Shown here piece after piece: positions 1 to 11,717 of a DNA stretch of 49,379 nt. A program made the position numbers and the translations under genes. Source of the stretch: Chara braunii (Eukaryota; Streptophyta; Charophyceae; Charales; Characeae); the NCBI GenBank assembly GCA_003427395.1, contig BFEA01000200.1:1862287-1911665 (forward strand), given 5' to 3'. The notes under the pieces are model-generated. The model searched no databases. It worked only from the letters and a program-made list of their open reading frames with translations, and was not told the origin of the DNA. Position 1 is the first letter of the stretch. Each line of letters begins with the position of its first letter.

Positions 1-313
1 TCAAATTTGGTAACGAATTCAGATGTAATGCTCAGACAAATCTTGCTTAATTTATTTTTCTCCATAACATATATTGTTTTCAGATTTTTTTTGATTTTTT
101 TTTTTTTTTTTTTTTTTTTGTTTTGTTTTGGGTCCGCGTTCGGCCCGAACGACCGAACGCATCCCCAAGGGGTCCCGTACGTTCGGGCGTTCGGCCCATC
201 CCGAACACCGGTAACCCTGATTACAACAATAGCGAGTTGTCGATCTTCCACACCGGTGTCATTAGGGTATCGCAAGTTCAAACGTTCCTTATTTATTTCT
301 CGCTAATTTTATT

Positions 314-397
314 TCATCATCATCATCATCATCATCATTATCATCGTCGTCGTCATCATCATCATCATCATCATCATAATCATCATCATCATCATCA
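314..397 (+). repeat. (CAT)n microsatellite
   Basis: Nearly pure CAT/ATC triplets, with a few CGT interruptions. Apparent poly-His reading across it is only repeat translation. Confidence 0.95.
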
Positions 398-1490
398 AAT
401 TTATTTATTCATTTTTTCATCAATCAGTAGATATCTATGTGTTTGTGGTTATATTGTCTTCGCCCAGATAGGCTATGGTCTAGTTGGTAGGTAGGTTGGT
501 CAGGAAGGGAGCGCTGCTCCGCAGGGGTAACACAAGGTGGGAGGTGATTGCCCTTTAGGGAGTAGACGCAGATGATGGGATCTGACCTAGGCTGGGGCTG
601 AGAGATATGTATGGGGGCACATTATATCCTGGCGGAGGCAGACTAGGTCAGAGTGTCATATTTGAGATACACCTTTTGGGGAAACTAGTTAATTCAAGGC
701 AGAAGGGAATGGCGAGGATATCTCTCTCGTTGGGGATGATAGGAACTTCATCCTGATAGTGGGGTTCAAATCAGCGGAGGCAACGAGAGGAGAAGAGGAG
801 AACATGAAACGAGGGGAGAGGAGGAGAGCACATGGAGGAGGGGGAGGGGTGGGGAGGAATAGTCATCAACATCCTCATCATTATCCAACAATTTAGCGAT
901 CATCTCAGGGTACTCGTCAAATTTCATCATCAGAAAGGTTTTTAATCAGGATTTTGGTATTATCAGATTCTAGATTTCTAGTTGACATTCTTAGCTAATT
1001 TCCTAATTGAGCCTTTTTGTGTAATGGTCAGGTTGAGTTGGCGCTAGAACGTGCTGACCGACGCTGGGGCGGTGCCCTGTAACCTGCTTTAGTAGGAGCT
1101 TGAGGCTTTGTATAGAGGTCTGGGATTGCCGAGGGAGGAAGGTGATCTGCAAACTTGACTAATGGCTACAATCTGGCCGACGATGGTCGGAGCTGGGGTG
1201 GGTAGCGTTGCCCTATAACCGAGCCAGAATGGGGTGTGAGACCAGGAAGAGGCCTGATTGGTGCACAACACAGGCTCAATTGTGATTGGTTGGTTGGAAT
1301 GGATACAGGAATTTAGGGATATGATAGTATTTGAATGTTGGGTAGACAATCATTCTGATTAGTATTCATCTATCTCTATTTCATGATCTCAATCATCCAC
1401 TCTATCATCCTGAATCATCGTAAATCATCCTAAATGATCCTCAATCATTATCATCAATGATCATCAATCATGAATGTATTTCCATTATAA
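398..1490. other. No recognised gene
   Basis: Mixed intergenic sequence. ATCA-rich low-complexity DNA occupies about 1370-1470. The open frames are short and I recognise none of them. Confidence 0.5.
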
Positions 1491-1572
1491 GGGACGCTGG
1501 GCCCGGTTCCCAGCACGTGCTGCTCCCCACGAATAGATTGGAGCAATTTTTCAAAAAAAAAAAAAAAAAAAA
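1491..1572 (+). mobile_element. SINE-like 3' end with poly-A tail (copy 1)
   Basis: Starts GGGACGCTGGGCCCGGTTCC, has CTCCCCAC.AATAGATTGGAGC, and ends in about 20 A. The same order of blocks occurs at 20465, which has a GAAA-type tail. This indicates a short dispersed retroposed family; its origin is not recognised. Confidence 0.45.
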
Positions 1573-3036
1573 GGTCAGGAAATTCTCGACATTCCCCCTT
1601 TCGACAGAAAAACCCTCTTCGCCACACAGCATGTCGAAGTGAAGAACTCACATTGTCAAGTCCTATGCACAAAAGAGACAAACTGGGGTGAAGATAGGAC
1701 AAGCCTTGGTCCGTTCTCCTTCTTGACATTCGGGCAAAAACTCGACATCCCACTGGAGGATTGTTGAAAATGTCCAAGTTGCAGGCCTGAAGTGGAAACG
1801 AGCCCTGCTCGAGAGGAGGTGTCGAAACCCTTTTCCTTGACAACTCCTGAATTTTTTTCGCATCTCAGATTTTGACATGCTGTGTGGCGAGGAGAAAATG
1901 TCGAAAATGCCTTTTTGGACATTGGTGTGGCGAGGCTCTAAATCGCAAAGTTTATGTAGTTTTTCGGGTCACAAGAGGCACATATTTTGCGTGTTCACAC
2001 AAAAGGGCACGTATGTCCTGTCAAACTCACCTCCTAGCCCGGTCAAAGCTTAGCGACAAACAAAGCAATGATAACGCAAAACGCGGACACCAGGTTCCTT
2101 CGTAATCATGGCGAAATATCACCATAGCAAGCCGGGGTCACATGATGCCCGATGCAGGTGTGGCCGTAACGTACATGCATCGGCACGACGGCCAATCGTT
2201 ACCCATGGCATTGTGCCAGAGTCACATTTTGGCCCAGCCGCAGCTCGCCGAAGAATAGGGCCGAGCCCACATGGCGCCCAAGCTCACATTATAACCCTAA
2301 CCTACACGCGTCGTATCCACGCAAAATTTTTTAGTTCAGGTTTAACGCACATTTTAGCACATCCCCCCCCTTGTCTATCCCGTTTCGCCAATTGAAGTTC
2401 CAAGTGCTGACAAGTTAATTTTCCTATTGTGGCTCCACCCAGGGTTCTAGTGATGAAGATCTGTCTGAGCTGATATTCCTTATCTGGTTCAGGTTTTTTA
2501 ACTGCCTGGTTTGGGACCAGTCGGTGCGATATTCCAGCTTGAGGTCCTTTCTGTAGTTATCCCACATGGGAGGGGTCAGGGGTCGTATTTATTGAACGGA
2601 ATTGAAACCAACTTATTTAGCCCAAAAATGTCAAAACTTTTAGTAGTGGGATGCTTGGTACCCCTAGCGCTCGAAGTGCCCAGTACGACATGCCTCGTTC
2701 GATAGTGATTCAATCATAGTCTGGGAGGGAGGCGAAAACCTGCTTAGCCCTGATGCCTATAACCGTTGTCTGGTCGGACTAAAATGGGTGATGATCTTGG
2801 GTATACTCAGGTAGGACTTGGAAGTAGGTATGCGTCGGGGATCGTGATGATGAGTAAGGGTGGGAGGGTTAGACAATACATCCGGATGATGAAACTGTTA
2901 GGTGCGAGTAGGCCCGTCATATGCCTAGTAGCCAGCCTCCACAACAACCTGGACTTTTGAAAAAAAAAAAAAAGCCAAAGAACGAAAAAAAAAAATACGA
3001 TCCCCCGGATATACCTGGACTCTGCTAAGTCCATAT
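1573..3036. other. No recognised gene; small inverted repeat
   Basis: Contains a perfect 17-bp inverted repeat (1619-1635 and 1874-1890, core GACATGCTGTGTGGCGA) with weaker similarity beyond it, possibly a MITE relic. Short frames at 2108-2395 and elsewhere are unrecognised. Two A-rich tracts lie near 2960-2995. Confidence 0.4.
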
Positions 3037-3415
3037 CATCATGATGATTCTTTCATATGCACGAGCTGATGAATAGTCTTAGTCGCTCCTTGTTCATTAA
3101 GCGACCAAAAACCCCTGATGAGCTGCAGCTGGCAACGGCCAGCCGAAACTAGTCGCCGTATGGAGTTTTCTTCGTATTTGCCACTGTTCTTCATGCTTAC
3201 TTTTCGAAAAAGTTGCGTTCGGGAGACTACTTTTTTTTATTATGCATGTATGATTGTCTTCTTCCTTCTCTACTGTTGGTTTATGTCATATCCTTCCTCC
3301 CTCATTTTCTTATCCTTGTCCTTCCTCAATCTATTGGTTGTGCTTTTGTCCCGTCCAGACAATGAACTGAATGGTTGTATTTAATGAGGTGTCGATCATA
3401 CAATTGACCTAACTT
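3037..3415 (+). repeat. Upstream terminal repeat (pLTR-like) of the + strand PLE
   Basis: This block matches 14439-14757 in the same orientation. Shared landmarks are the TCATCATGAT start, the CTGATGAG...CGAAAC hammerhead-like core, CGGGAGACTAC, the TTGTCTTCTTCCTTC pyrimidine-rich block, TTGTGCTTTTGTCCCGTCC and the end GGTGTCGATCATA...ATTGACCTAACT. The copies differ by many substitutions and indels. This copy has an extra stretch of about 36 bases between AATAGTC and the CTGATGAG core. Confidence 0.8.
3115..3154 (+). ncRNA. Hammerhead-ribozyme-like core, upstream repeat
   Basis: CUGAUGA (3115-3121) and GAAA (3145-3148) are the two catalytic boxes. Between them G...C closes the junction, and GCUGG/CCAGC forms a 5-bp stem II with a small bulge. 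After GAAA comes the self-complementary tetramer CUAG and then UC, the expected cleavage triplet context GUC. A 4-nt palindromic stem III suits the minimal dimeric hammerheads reported in PLEs. Stem I is not clear, so activity is uncertain. Confidence 0.6.
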
Positions 3416-3495
3416 TATCTCTCGAAGAAACGTACGTAGAAGTCATACTATGGTTAGAGTGGCTTCGTGCCACATGCCACACACTTTGTTGACTT

Positions 3496-3900
3496 GTGAT
3501 ATGGCAAATATTACGACCAATACCCAAACCTGTTATAAGTTATAGTTGTGGTGATCCGAGCCTTTACGCTCGTTGGTGTACGAACAATAGGACCGCTATC
3601 GTCCTTGCTCAACCTTTACTTAGTTTGCCTTCCTCTTCTAATTCCAATGCTGATTACAATAGTTCCTATAATCAGTACAACGGAGGAGGTGGAGGAGGAG
3701 TGTGGTATCGTTGTAGGATAGAGACTTTCGAAAACACGGTGGGCAAGATGAAAGAGAGATATGATGCTGATGTGGAACGTGATCGAGTGAAGAAATAAGA
3801 AGAGGATAAAGCTAAAGGTGAGAGGGAAGAAGAGGAGCAAAGGCTTCGCGACAAGAAAGAGCGAGAAAACTTTCAGGCCCAGATGAAGTAGTTGACGGAC
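3496..3900 (+). pseudogene. gag-like zinc knuckle plus coiled-coil relic of the + strand PLE
   Basis: The frame from 3496 reads SCGDPSLYARWCTNN, a degraded CCHC knuckle: the second and last Cys remain, the His position is Leu and the first Cys lies behind a stop. A Gly-rich patch follows, then a highly charged helix (KMKERYDADVERDRVKK and, after a stop, KGEREEEEQRLRDKKERE). This resembles nucleic-acid-binding gag-like proteins of retroelements. Stops after 3798 break it. Confidence 0.5.
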
Positions 3901-4947
3901 AAACGCTGGGAAGCAGTATGCAACAAAGGTCCATGGTGATAAGGAGTCTGATGAAGTTCGATGGTTGCGCAAGGAAGTGAAAAATTTGCAAAGACAGAGT
4001 ACTTTGAGGAAAATAATGCTTTTATGAGAGTCTAAAAAGGAGTACGTCACTCCTTCTCTGGCAAAGCAATGAAGTGGAGTCTTGGAAGTAGGAGGTATTG
4101 AGCCTAGGCAGCAAGCAGGGCTGCGTGACTATTACGACTACTCCGACTTCTCAAGGGCGGGTTCGAACACATATGACACCAGCCAAGTCACCAGGCATTT
4201 CCAATGAACAATATCGTGGTGTTGTCCAACGACATTTGGCAGAGGTGGAGATGTTAACATCTATGTGTTTAAAGGAGCTAAACGGCAGACGCAAAGCATA
4301 ATAAGAACTCGAAAAATTGAAGGAAGGGAAACGCAGCTCATAACATGAAATCGAACGTTTGAAGGAGGCGTTGGCTCGAATGTAGACGGGTAAAAAATTG
4401 ACTTATGTTTCCAAATTCATGTTGTTGCCAATGAATCTGTAAAGAAAAGTACTATGTCGAAGAAAAAGGTTGTCGTCACCGATATGAACGATCAAGAGAC
4501 CTTTACTAGGGAAAATAGGAGATTGTTGAAGCCCATGAAGAAACATGAAGCTATGGAGAATCTGATTTGTGTCAGAGAAGGAATGACGTACTCTACGTTT
4601 GACACTAGCAAAGAAGACATCGTCAGAAAAAAGGGTTGGGTTAGCCTTTGGTAAGGATAAAGGTGGTACCATCAAGGATGTCGTTGTTCCATCCGACTCC
4701 AAGGATGATGGGCGCACAAATGAGTTCTCGTAGGTGCGACCTTGAACGTGGCTAGACTGTGGCAGCTCGCGCTATGTTGCTCTCAACTACGCTCTCAATC
4801 TGTGGATCTGCTGATGTGTAAAGTTCTCAATTCCTTACTACGCTTGGTTGTGATTATTCTCATTTTGTCCGATCAAGTTCCGTGGTTGACGAATTCGGTA
4901 GATTATGTGTGTTCTCTTCTGGTTAGTGGTATCGCTGATGACGTGTC
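3901..4947 (+). other. Decayed internal part of the + strand PLE, no domain recognised
   Basis: Lys/Glu-rich peptide fragments with many stops (for example around 4454-4654) fit a degraded continuation of the gag-like region, between the coiled-coil and the GIY-YIG relic. No specific domain can be named. Confidence 0.4.
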
Positions 4948-5262
4948 CTCGTGATGTTGGGTGTATGCACTTGTTTCGTCTTGGTGTCGCCATGTGTATG
5001 TGGGTAGCACTAGCTGTAGCATTCATGTGAGGTGGTCGGAACACGGGATTGTAGTCAGAGAGTGATAGATAAAAGGAATAGAAACGAGAAAAAAATTATA
5101 CCGTTAGCTTCGTCGTTGTGGATGTTCTAAATGTGCTGCCATACAGCTGATGCGATGCTCTCTTGATGATGTGCTTCATAATGAAAAAATCTTTGTTCGT
5201 TATTTTTCTTCCGCATTAAATGCCCTAGAATCCCCGACATAAACCCAGACGCTCGAAGAAGT
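4948..5262 (+). pseudogene. GIY-YIG endonuclease relic of the + strand PLE
   Basis: The frame near 4953 reads CWVYALVSSWCRHVYVGSTS and then IHVRWSEHG. These are the GIY...YIG pair (VYA...YVG) and the R..EH helix of the family. After stops, a segment near 5220-5250 reads PRIPDINPDARRS, like the family's C-terminal Asn-Pro-x-Leu-Asn block. The - strand PLE has the same arrangement (VYGWVSPWCRHFYV, RRWKEH, NPYLN). Position is upstream of the RT. Confidence 0.55.
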
Positions 5263-5510
5263 GTAGGCCGAGAAAACGAGAACGACATCGTAGACGAGGT
5301 AAGTCCAGGTATGAAACTTTAACTACTTCTACGCCGTGCAGATCCATTGTTATTTTTCATTCGTCTGTTGGCATCGTTTCTACAAGTTTGATCCACATTC
5401 TTGATTACTATTGTGATTACAATATTTATTCATGTGCAGTTGTATGTCGCGGTGGTCAATTGTTGAATGATTAGTGGAAGGTATTACGACGAGCATACAG
5501 TTCGTCTATT

Positions 5511-6808
5511 GTGTCTTGCTGTTTCGACGCTAATCATCTTTGTAGCTCTAAGGGTTGGATTGTCAGGGGCATCACTATCTTATTTGTAAGCATTGTTGCG
5601 TTCTTATGTCATGCTTTGGGCTTTAAGGAACCGTTCGCTCAACTTCTGAGCAAACTTTCTACTCATAGGGAACTTTTTAGGTTGGATTTTCAAGAACTTG
5701 TTCGAACCTTTTCCATAATTCCTGTTCTTCCAGAAAAAAGATCGAGGTGACGATTACGATGTGTTTTTACGAGTCATCAATACGTGCTTTCTTGTTCAGA
5801 TACGTCAACGATTCGTAGTCAGAATTTGTTATCATGAGAAGCTTTGTAAAGCCATGATCCGACATATATGTTCAAAAATTATCATCGATTTTGATATTGT
5901 GGCTCCGTGGAAGGACATGCTGATTCGTCGTATGTGAATTGTTTTGTGTCGCAACAAGACTGTAGGAGATTATGTTCATAACTTTCATCCACATGCGAAA
6001 GTATCTGATCCTTCTTGTCCTTGTTCTTCATCCATTGTTGATTCTCCATTCCCTCGCATTGATGGTCACGTCTCATGTCGTCTCAATGACTCTGGTCTTT
6101 TCCTTGTTGGATGAAAAAATTCAAAATATCCCTCGTCCATCTGTTGTCTACTTTCTTTCTTTTCTCAAAAGGCAGATCGTTGATTCCTTTCAGTCTCTGT
6201 CGTGTATACCTCCTATTAGCGAGAAGTGTATTCTGTATGCGGATTTGGTAAGCTATATTGGGAATATAGGCTGCCTTTTTGACTGTAAAGTTTCTGGTGG
6301 ACAGGTATATGAAATTCGCAGTTATCAACAAAGTCACCGAGGACTGACATGTTCTCCAATTGATCATAACATGGACGACAACTTTGTGTGTTGTCCGCTG
6401 GTCTACTATTCTGGGCTAATGAAGTTGTTCCTCGATAACTCGTTTTTTGTCAAGTGTTATTCTGATGAAGTGGTAATTTTGAGATTGAGCTCTCAGGACT
6501 ATCGTCAGTCAAACTTTCGGCAAGTGGAAAAATGAAACGTGAAGGCTCCATTGGTAATGCCTATTGTCTACTGAAGCATAATGACATGTCAAGGTGACGA
6601 CCTATCTGACCGACGTACTCTAAGTGTAGTGCTGCTGGAGAAAAGCGTATATCAAGAGCCGTCAACGTCCTTTTGTGGAGGTTACCTGAAAAAATGCACT
6701 TCAACCTTCGGAACACTGCCGATTTAATTGATAGAAATTGCTCGTTTGAATAAGGACCTGAAAAAGGATGATTGTCTTATTGGTGCTTCTTTTGATGTAA
6801 AAGAGATG
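5511..6808 (+). pseudogene. Reverse transcriptase 5' half, + strand PLE (to motif A)
   Basis: Fragments in shifting frames include HRELFRLDFQELVRT and PVLPEKRSR (5660-5750) and a block near 5900-6080 with RNKTVGDYVHNFHPH, SCPCSS and FPRIDGHVSCRL. That block is matched by RTIGHIFHNH, HCPCSD and FPNIDAHVSFRL in the - strand PLE, so it is a shared pre-RT region. The half ends with FDVKEM (6791-6808), RT motif A with its catalytic Asp. There the inserted - strand PLE begins. Numerous stops show it is dead. Confidence 0.65.
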
Positions 6809-7347
6809 TCGTTCAAGTATTTAGGAAAAAACGTAAGGCTTTACTCTCGAGGAGGACATAATGTGTTTACATAAGAAATACCGACGTGCATAACACATGC
6901 CAGCTTTGCCCTTCTGCCTCGTCTACTCAAGCGACGTCACTTTGTCCCTGTAATGCTATATAGTTGCTCCTTAGGCTGGTTACTACATTCCGAAAAAAAC
7001 AAGTCCTCGTCTACTCACCTATCGAACATCCTCCTTCCCTTGGCCCTCCTGCCTTTCCGATCGTCACACCCGCGAAAATTTACGGTCAATCTGATAAATT
7101 TGTCCGTTCGTACCGGTAAGTTCATGCTTTTGACAAAACAGTTGAAAATACCCATATTCCTCGACTCAACCGATATCAGCTGATTACTATTTCTAGGACC
7201 GACAGTTGCGATCCTTGTTGGAGAATCGAAATAGGGAATCCCTAAATTTGATCATTTTTTTCTTGCGTCTGTACTTTAGTATGCCTCGTAACCGTACCTC
7301 GCTAAAAACTATCCAGTGAAGACACCTCCAAGTTCGATGTTTACTTG

Positions 7348-9045
7348 TCATCGCTTGATGTTACCTCGTAGGTGTCTAAATATTTCAGTTAGGTATCCCA
7401 AGTGTCTTGCCTCAATAAAGAACCACTTAATTACGTCCGCCACCTCAGATTGATATGAGGAATTAATGAGAATACGGTGTAGTGTCCCTATTATTGTTAT
7501 TTCTTTTGACTTCAGAGGACCAAAACTCTTAAAATGCTTAATCCTATGGAATCGAAAAAAAAAACCCTTCTTAGTATTTCCTGATTTTTCAAGCGATGTA
7601 AACACTTCAAGAACGGTCTTTTCTTGTGTTGAATAATATTTGTTTCTAGGTACTTCTTCTTTTTGTTTGTAATCTGCAAAGTCGCCTCTAACTTAAACGA
7701 ACTGTGATAGCAGTTCTCAAATTGTTGAACACAATCTAGGGCAGTCTGACATTGTTCAGTACTGCATGCTACAACGATGAACACATCATCCACAAAACGT
7801 AGCCCTGTCATGTATCTTTCGTCCGTGCCTAGTGTTTTTAGCTAGTAAACCTCATCAAAATTGAAGACGGAATTTGCAGTAGGGGGGCTTGATTCCTTTC
7901 TCATTGGAATCCCGAATGTCCGTTTAATAATTTTTTCTTACACTTAAAAATAGGTGTGTGAGATGTCAAAATGCAATAGCTTCATGAGATTCGTGATTTT
8001 TATTGTTTTCTATCCCCAAGTGTCGTTTGTCTTTCTGAGTTCAGTCTTCCTTCCTTTTAATTTGATTCTGATGTGTGTATGGTTCACTTTTAGGTGCTCA
8101 CATACAAGTCAATCCATCGCTTTTTTAATATGTATATGATCAAGGCATGTGAACATGTCTTTGACATCAAAGGTTGCACAAAGAATGTCAGCTTGGTTTT
8201 CGAAAACATCCCTTGCATTTCTGCTAATCCTGCTTATTTTGGCCACGAGTTCGTTGGTGCCCATCATGTTGAATCCTTGCTGTAAAATCCTCACGAGAAA
8301 ATTTACACACCTTGAAATAATTTTTGAAGCTTGGATGGACGACTCCTGAAAAGTGCGGACGATTGGTCGTCTTGTCAGGACGTCTTTGTCTTTTGGCATT
8401 ACGTAAGCATGTCCATACATTCCACTCTTGTTCCAGTAAGTGAATTTGGTCAGTCCAAATTCCTTATATTCCATCTGGCTGCTGTCAAGCGTATCCTGCA
8501 TCGTGGAGTTTACAATTTGATAGTTTGGCGCACCAATGAACATTTGCTGCATTCTGTTCTAAAAGACTTGAGGGCACTCCACATAGGTTTCCCCTGGGTT
8601 TTCGTTCAGTGGTGAGCAGATTAAAGACTTAAGTTTCCCTTTCCACTCGTAAACAGTTCGTACAGTTAGGCCGAGTTTCATTTTTATTTTCTTTTTTTAA
8701 ACAGCGATCAAAATTCAGATCCGATGGTTTTATGATGTTGGGACAATATCGTCGTGGAAGAGAAGCTATACTAGTAGAGATAGCTTTTCCAACGACTTGC
8801 TTGCTGTCTTTTCCCACGTATACCTACACATTTTTCGCATTACACAATAGTTTGTCATTACTGACTTCGGACAGACGAAAGGAGACATGTGCGTCTATGT
8901 TGGGAAAATTGAAATCCGAACAGGGGCAGTGAGGTCTGTCCTTAATCATCCTTATGTGATTGTGGAAAATATGTCCTATTGTTCGAGGCTTTTCAAACAT
9001 GACCCTTGCTCGTTTTTCAATCATCACAACCAGTGAGGAATGCAT
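7348..9045 (-). pseudogene. Pre-RT block and reverse transcriptase of the - strand PLE
   Basis: In transcription order: RTIGHIFHNH with HCPCSD and FPNIDAHVSFRL (9045-8824); a Cys pair PNCTNCL (about 8650); RT fingers (8552-8109) ending with FDVKDMF, motif A, at about 8177-8157; GIPMRKESSP, motif B, near 7913; RFVDDVF, motif C, at 7799-7779; and thumb/C-terminal sequence to 7348. Stops between motifs A and C and frameshifts near 7600 make it non-functional. The motif B style GIP(M/V)xKxSSP is shared with the host element, so the two belong to related lineages. Confidence 0.75.
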
Positions 9046-9363
9046 AATTTACTTATTTAATATTACTTTACTGAATTCTCTCCTTACCTGTACCAAGTTG
9101 ATATCATGTGCAAATGGAAAGCGTACTATCAACCGTCTACGGACATTGATGTGAAATTTTTTGCTTGCTACTCAGGATAGGCCGCCTGTGAGTATTCCTC
9201 GACTCTTCTTAGATGTAATATGTCTCATGCCATAATACATCTTAATGATTTTGGTCAAGGAATGCCCATATAGTTTGACTCTTGTCCGTGGTGCACGCAG
9301 CAGGGAGATTAGTTTATTCTTAATCCTAATGTTAGGAGAAATGTTCTCAATACAACATGAAAC

Positions 9364-10098
9364 CTAAAAAATGCATCCAGTTTGGAATTCTAGTCTGCAG
9401 CCTTTCACCTTTTTGTTTTCATCAATTATAACCACGCTATCACCAAATTTACTTTTAATTACTTTCCAGCTTTCCACCCAAAGGCTGCCTTCAAAAAATT
9501 CAATGACAACCTTTGGTTTGATGAGACTGGACAGTTGCGTGGTCACTTTTTCTTGTGAGGAAAACAAAATGTGATCATCCAAACATATCGTGCTGAGTTG
9601 AGTCTTACTTGCCTTACGGGTTTTCCTCTTCTTGTTGTCCAGTCGCCCTCTTTGCTTCGTTCCCCTGTGATGTGTGTTCAGGTAAGGATTCCACTTCTCA
9701 ATGAGCTTTCGTTCTGCTTGTGCGATACCACAAGCATTGCCAGTCCAGACTGGAATGAATGTGTACTTGTGCAGTCCGAATTTAGCAACCCAGGAATAAA
9801 GTCTCCTAGTATGTTGCTTGTGTTCGTGACGCAGTACCGCACTTGCGTGCTCCTTCCACCGTCTGTCAATGCCCCTAGTAGTCTTTCTGACGTAGAAGTG
9901 TCTACACCATGGTGAAACCCAACCATAGACACACACATGTTCAATTAAAAGTCGATCCCAGTTACTACACGTTGTGCCGATTAGTGAGTATATCCTGTGT
10001 GCCCGACTAATCTCCCCTCTGCTCATCAATGTTAGCTTAGCCAGTCTAAATGCCCTGCTCGCTGTCTTGCAGTGCTTCCATTTTTTGTCTTTACACAA
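9364..10098 (-). pseudogene. GIY-YIG endonuclease domain of the - strand PLE
   Basis: This uninterrupted stretch of 244 codons includes VCVYGWVSPWCRHFYVRKTT, RRWKEHAS, YSWVAKFGLHKYTF, GIAQAERKLIEKW and NPYLNTHHRG. These match the GIY-YIG fold: the Tyr pair, the Arg in the first helix, the catalytic Glu (in AERKLI) and the terminal Asn. The second motif reads YVR rather than YVG/YIG. The domain would nick target DNA to prime reverse transcription. It is upstream of the RT and in the same frame as the RS/SAP region. Confidence is high for the domain; I call it a pseudogene because the parent frame has stops. Confidence 0.8.
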
Positions 10099-10232
10099 CT
10101 TGTTAATGGTAATGTTACATTGTCTGGCCAGACTCCATGTAACTACGCCGAGTAAGCTTGAGCAGTGCGATCGTGGCTGCTAGTGAGTACTTGGCTTAAC
10201 ATCCTTCGTCCCTGCTTGTTCCTCATAAAATT

Positions 10233-11405
10233 AGACTTCGACCTCATCAGACGAACTTCCCTCCACTTCATCTAATTCCGACTCCTCAAATGCCTCTTCT
10301 TCAGGATGACCTCAGTTCGCTTGCTCCCCGGTTTCTGTCTTCAAGTTGTCCAGAAGATCCTCCGTGTCAGATATTACCAAACCCGAAATATTTCTTAATT
10401 CCACCCTAGCTTGCGACATTCCTCTGTGTCCGACGTTGTGCATTGCGCACAAGTGTTTAAGATCGTCCATATGGAGGGTGCTCAACATATCCTCCGAAAT
10501 TTGTTTCCCTTGTAGAATCCTGCGTCTAGCAGAGTTCCTTCACGCGTTCTTCCTAGGATCTTTCCTCGGTTGCGGCTTCTTCCCAACTTTGCTCGTCCCG
10601 ACTTCCGTGGCCTTGGGCGTCTCTTTCTTGAGCGGAGTCTTCCGATTCTCAATCATCTGCCTCGGAGAGATGAAATCCCTTCTTCCCGGTGTCTTCAAGC
10701 GGGTTAGGGAGCCCTTTAGCGAGGCGATATCGTACGTCATGCTTCTCATTTCCTCCAGCTGCTTCTTGAGTATCTTCACCTCTGATGCCATCTTCAATAC
10801 CTCACTATCTTTTACCTTCCCTCTGCTCGCCTGTTGTGAACTGCATTCCCCTGGTTTCTTGATTGCTTGCGTGTTTACCGCCTCTTGTACTGTGGCCTCC
10901 ACTGCCCGCTTAAGTTGTCCGTAGTGACACCTGCCGAAGTACTGACCTCGTTAGAGAGCTTCTTGACACACGTCCTCAATTTGTCCAGCTCCCTTTGAAG
11001 CGCGTATAGCTCGTCTCGTAATTCCACAGTAAACCACGCCCTATTACCAGGCGCCGGTTCATTATATGGGAATCCATAACGTCGTTCCTCTTGTTCTCGA
11101 GAAGGATTGCGTCGCCTTCTTCTGCTGTTTGCTGAAGACAATGATCTGGACCGATGTCGCTCACGCCTCTTGTAGTCTACAAATTATTCCCTCGATCGTT
11201 CCGATCGTCTGATAGGTGACCTCCCCCTCTTTGTGCCATCTCTCTTCCTCCTGCGGTGAGGTGATTTCGATCTCGACCTGGTTCGTGATCTCCCATATTG
11301 GAATGTAAGAATACAACCTCGTGCCGACGAGTACTTGCCCTTGGTAGTTCCCTGCTTCGCCTCGAGGTGAGACGTAAAGAGCACGATAATCCACAGTGAT
11401 GCCAA
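10233..11405 (-). pseudogene. RS-rich, coiled-coil, SAP-like N-terminal region of the - strand PLE polyprotein
   Basis: From 11405 the frame reads an Arg/Ser-rich tract (RSRTRSRSKSPHRRRKRDG, then RHRSRSLSSANSRRRRRN after one TAA near 11181). A helical stretch follows (ELRDELYALQRELDKLRTCV and, after a frameshift near 10890, EVKILKKQLEEM). A Lys/Arg-rich part leads to DLKHLCAMHNVGHRGM at about 10440, which resembles a SAP DNA-binding helix pair, then an acidic stretch (EEEAFEESELDEVEG). The frame continues, with stops near 10540, 10320, 10235 and 10186, straight into the GIY-YIG domain. It was therefore probably one polyprotein. SAP assignment is tentative. Confidence 0.55.
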
Positions 11406-11717
11406 TCAAAATTACAATCAATGCTCCACTAAACCAAGGATGTCCGGGCGAATTCAATTGGTTATAAAAAACGTCGACACAAATCGGGTGGCGGAGTACG
11501 ACATCAAATTTGTATAAATAAGTAAAAATAAATAAAAATCCTAGATCTAGTTCAAACGCCAGATTCAAAAACACGTGCGACTGACATTTCACCCAGAAAC
11601 AGTGACAACGTTACTCATTTATGTGAGCGATTCGATCCCATTGTAACTCCTGAAATGCTATCACAAACAAATATATAACAAGATAATATATCAAAGATGA
11701 TAATCTAACCTGCACTA

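Noticed and set aside
123-494. Poly-His protein frame
   Set aside because: Produced by the (CAT)n microsatellite.
5972-6535. 187-codon + strand frame as a membrane protein
   Set aside because: It is an off-frame reading of the RT pre-domain; the neighbouring frame carries the motifs conserved with the other PLE.
10236-10262. CTGATGAGGTCGAA on the - strand as a hammerhead
   Set aside because: No stem II fits between the boxes, and the bases are explained by the acidic coding stretch (SSSDEVEV) of the PLE.
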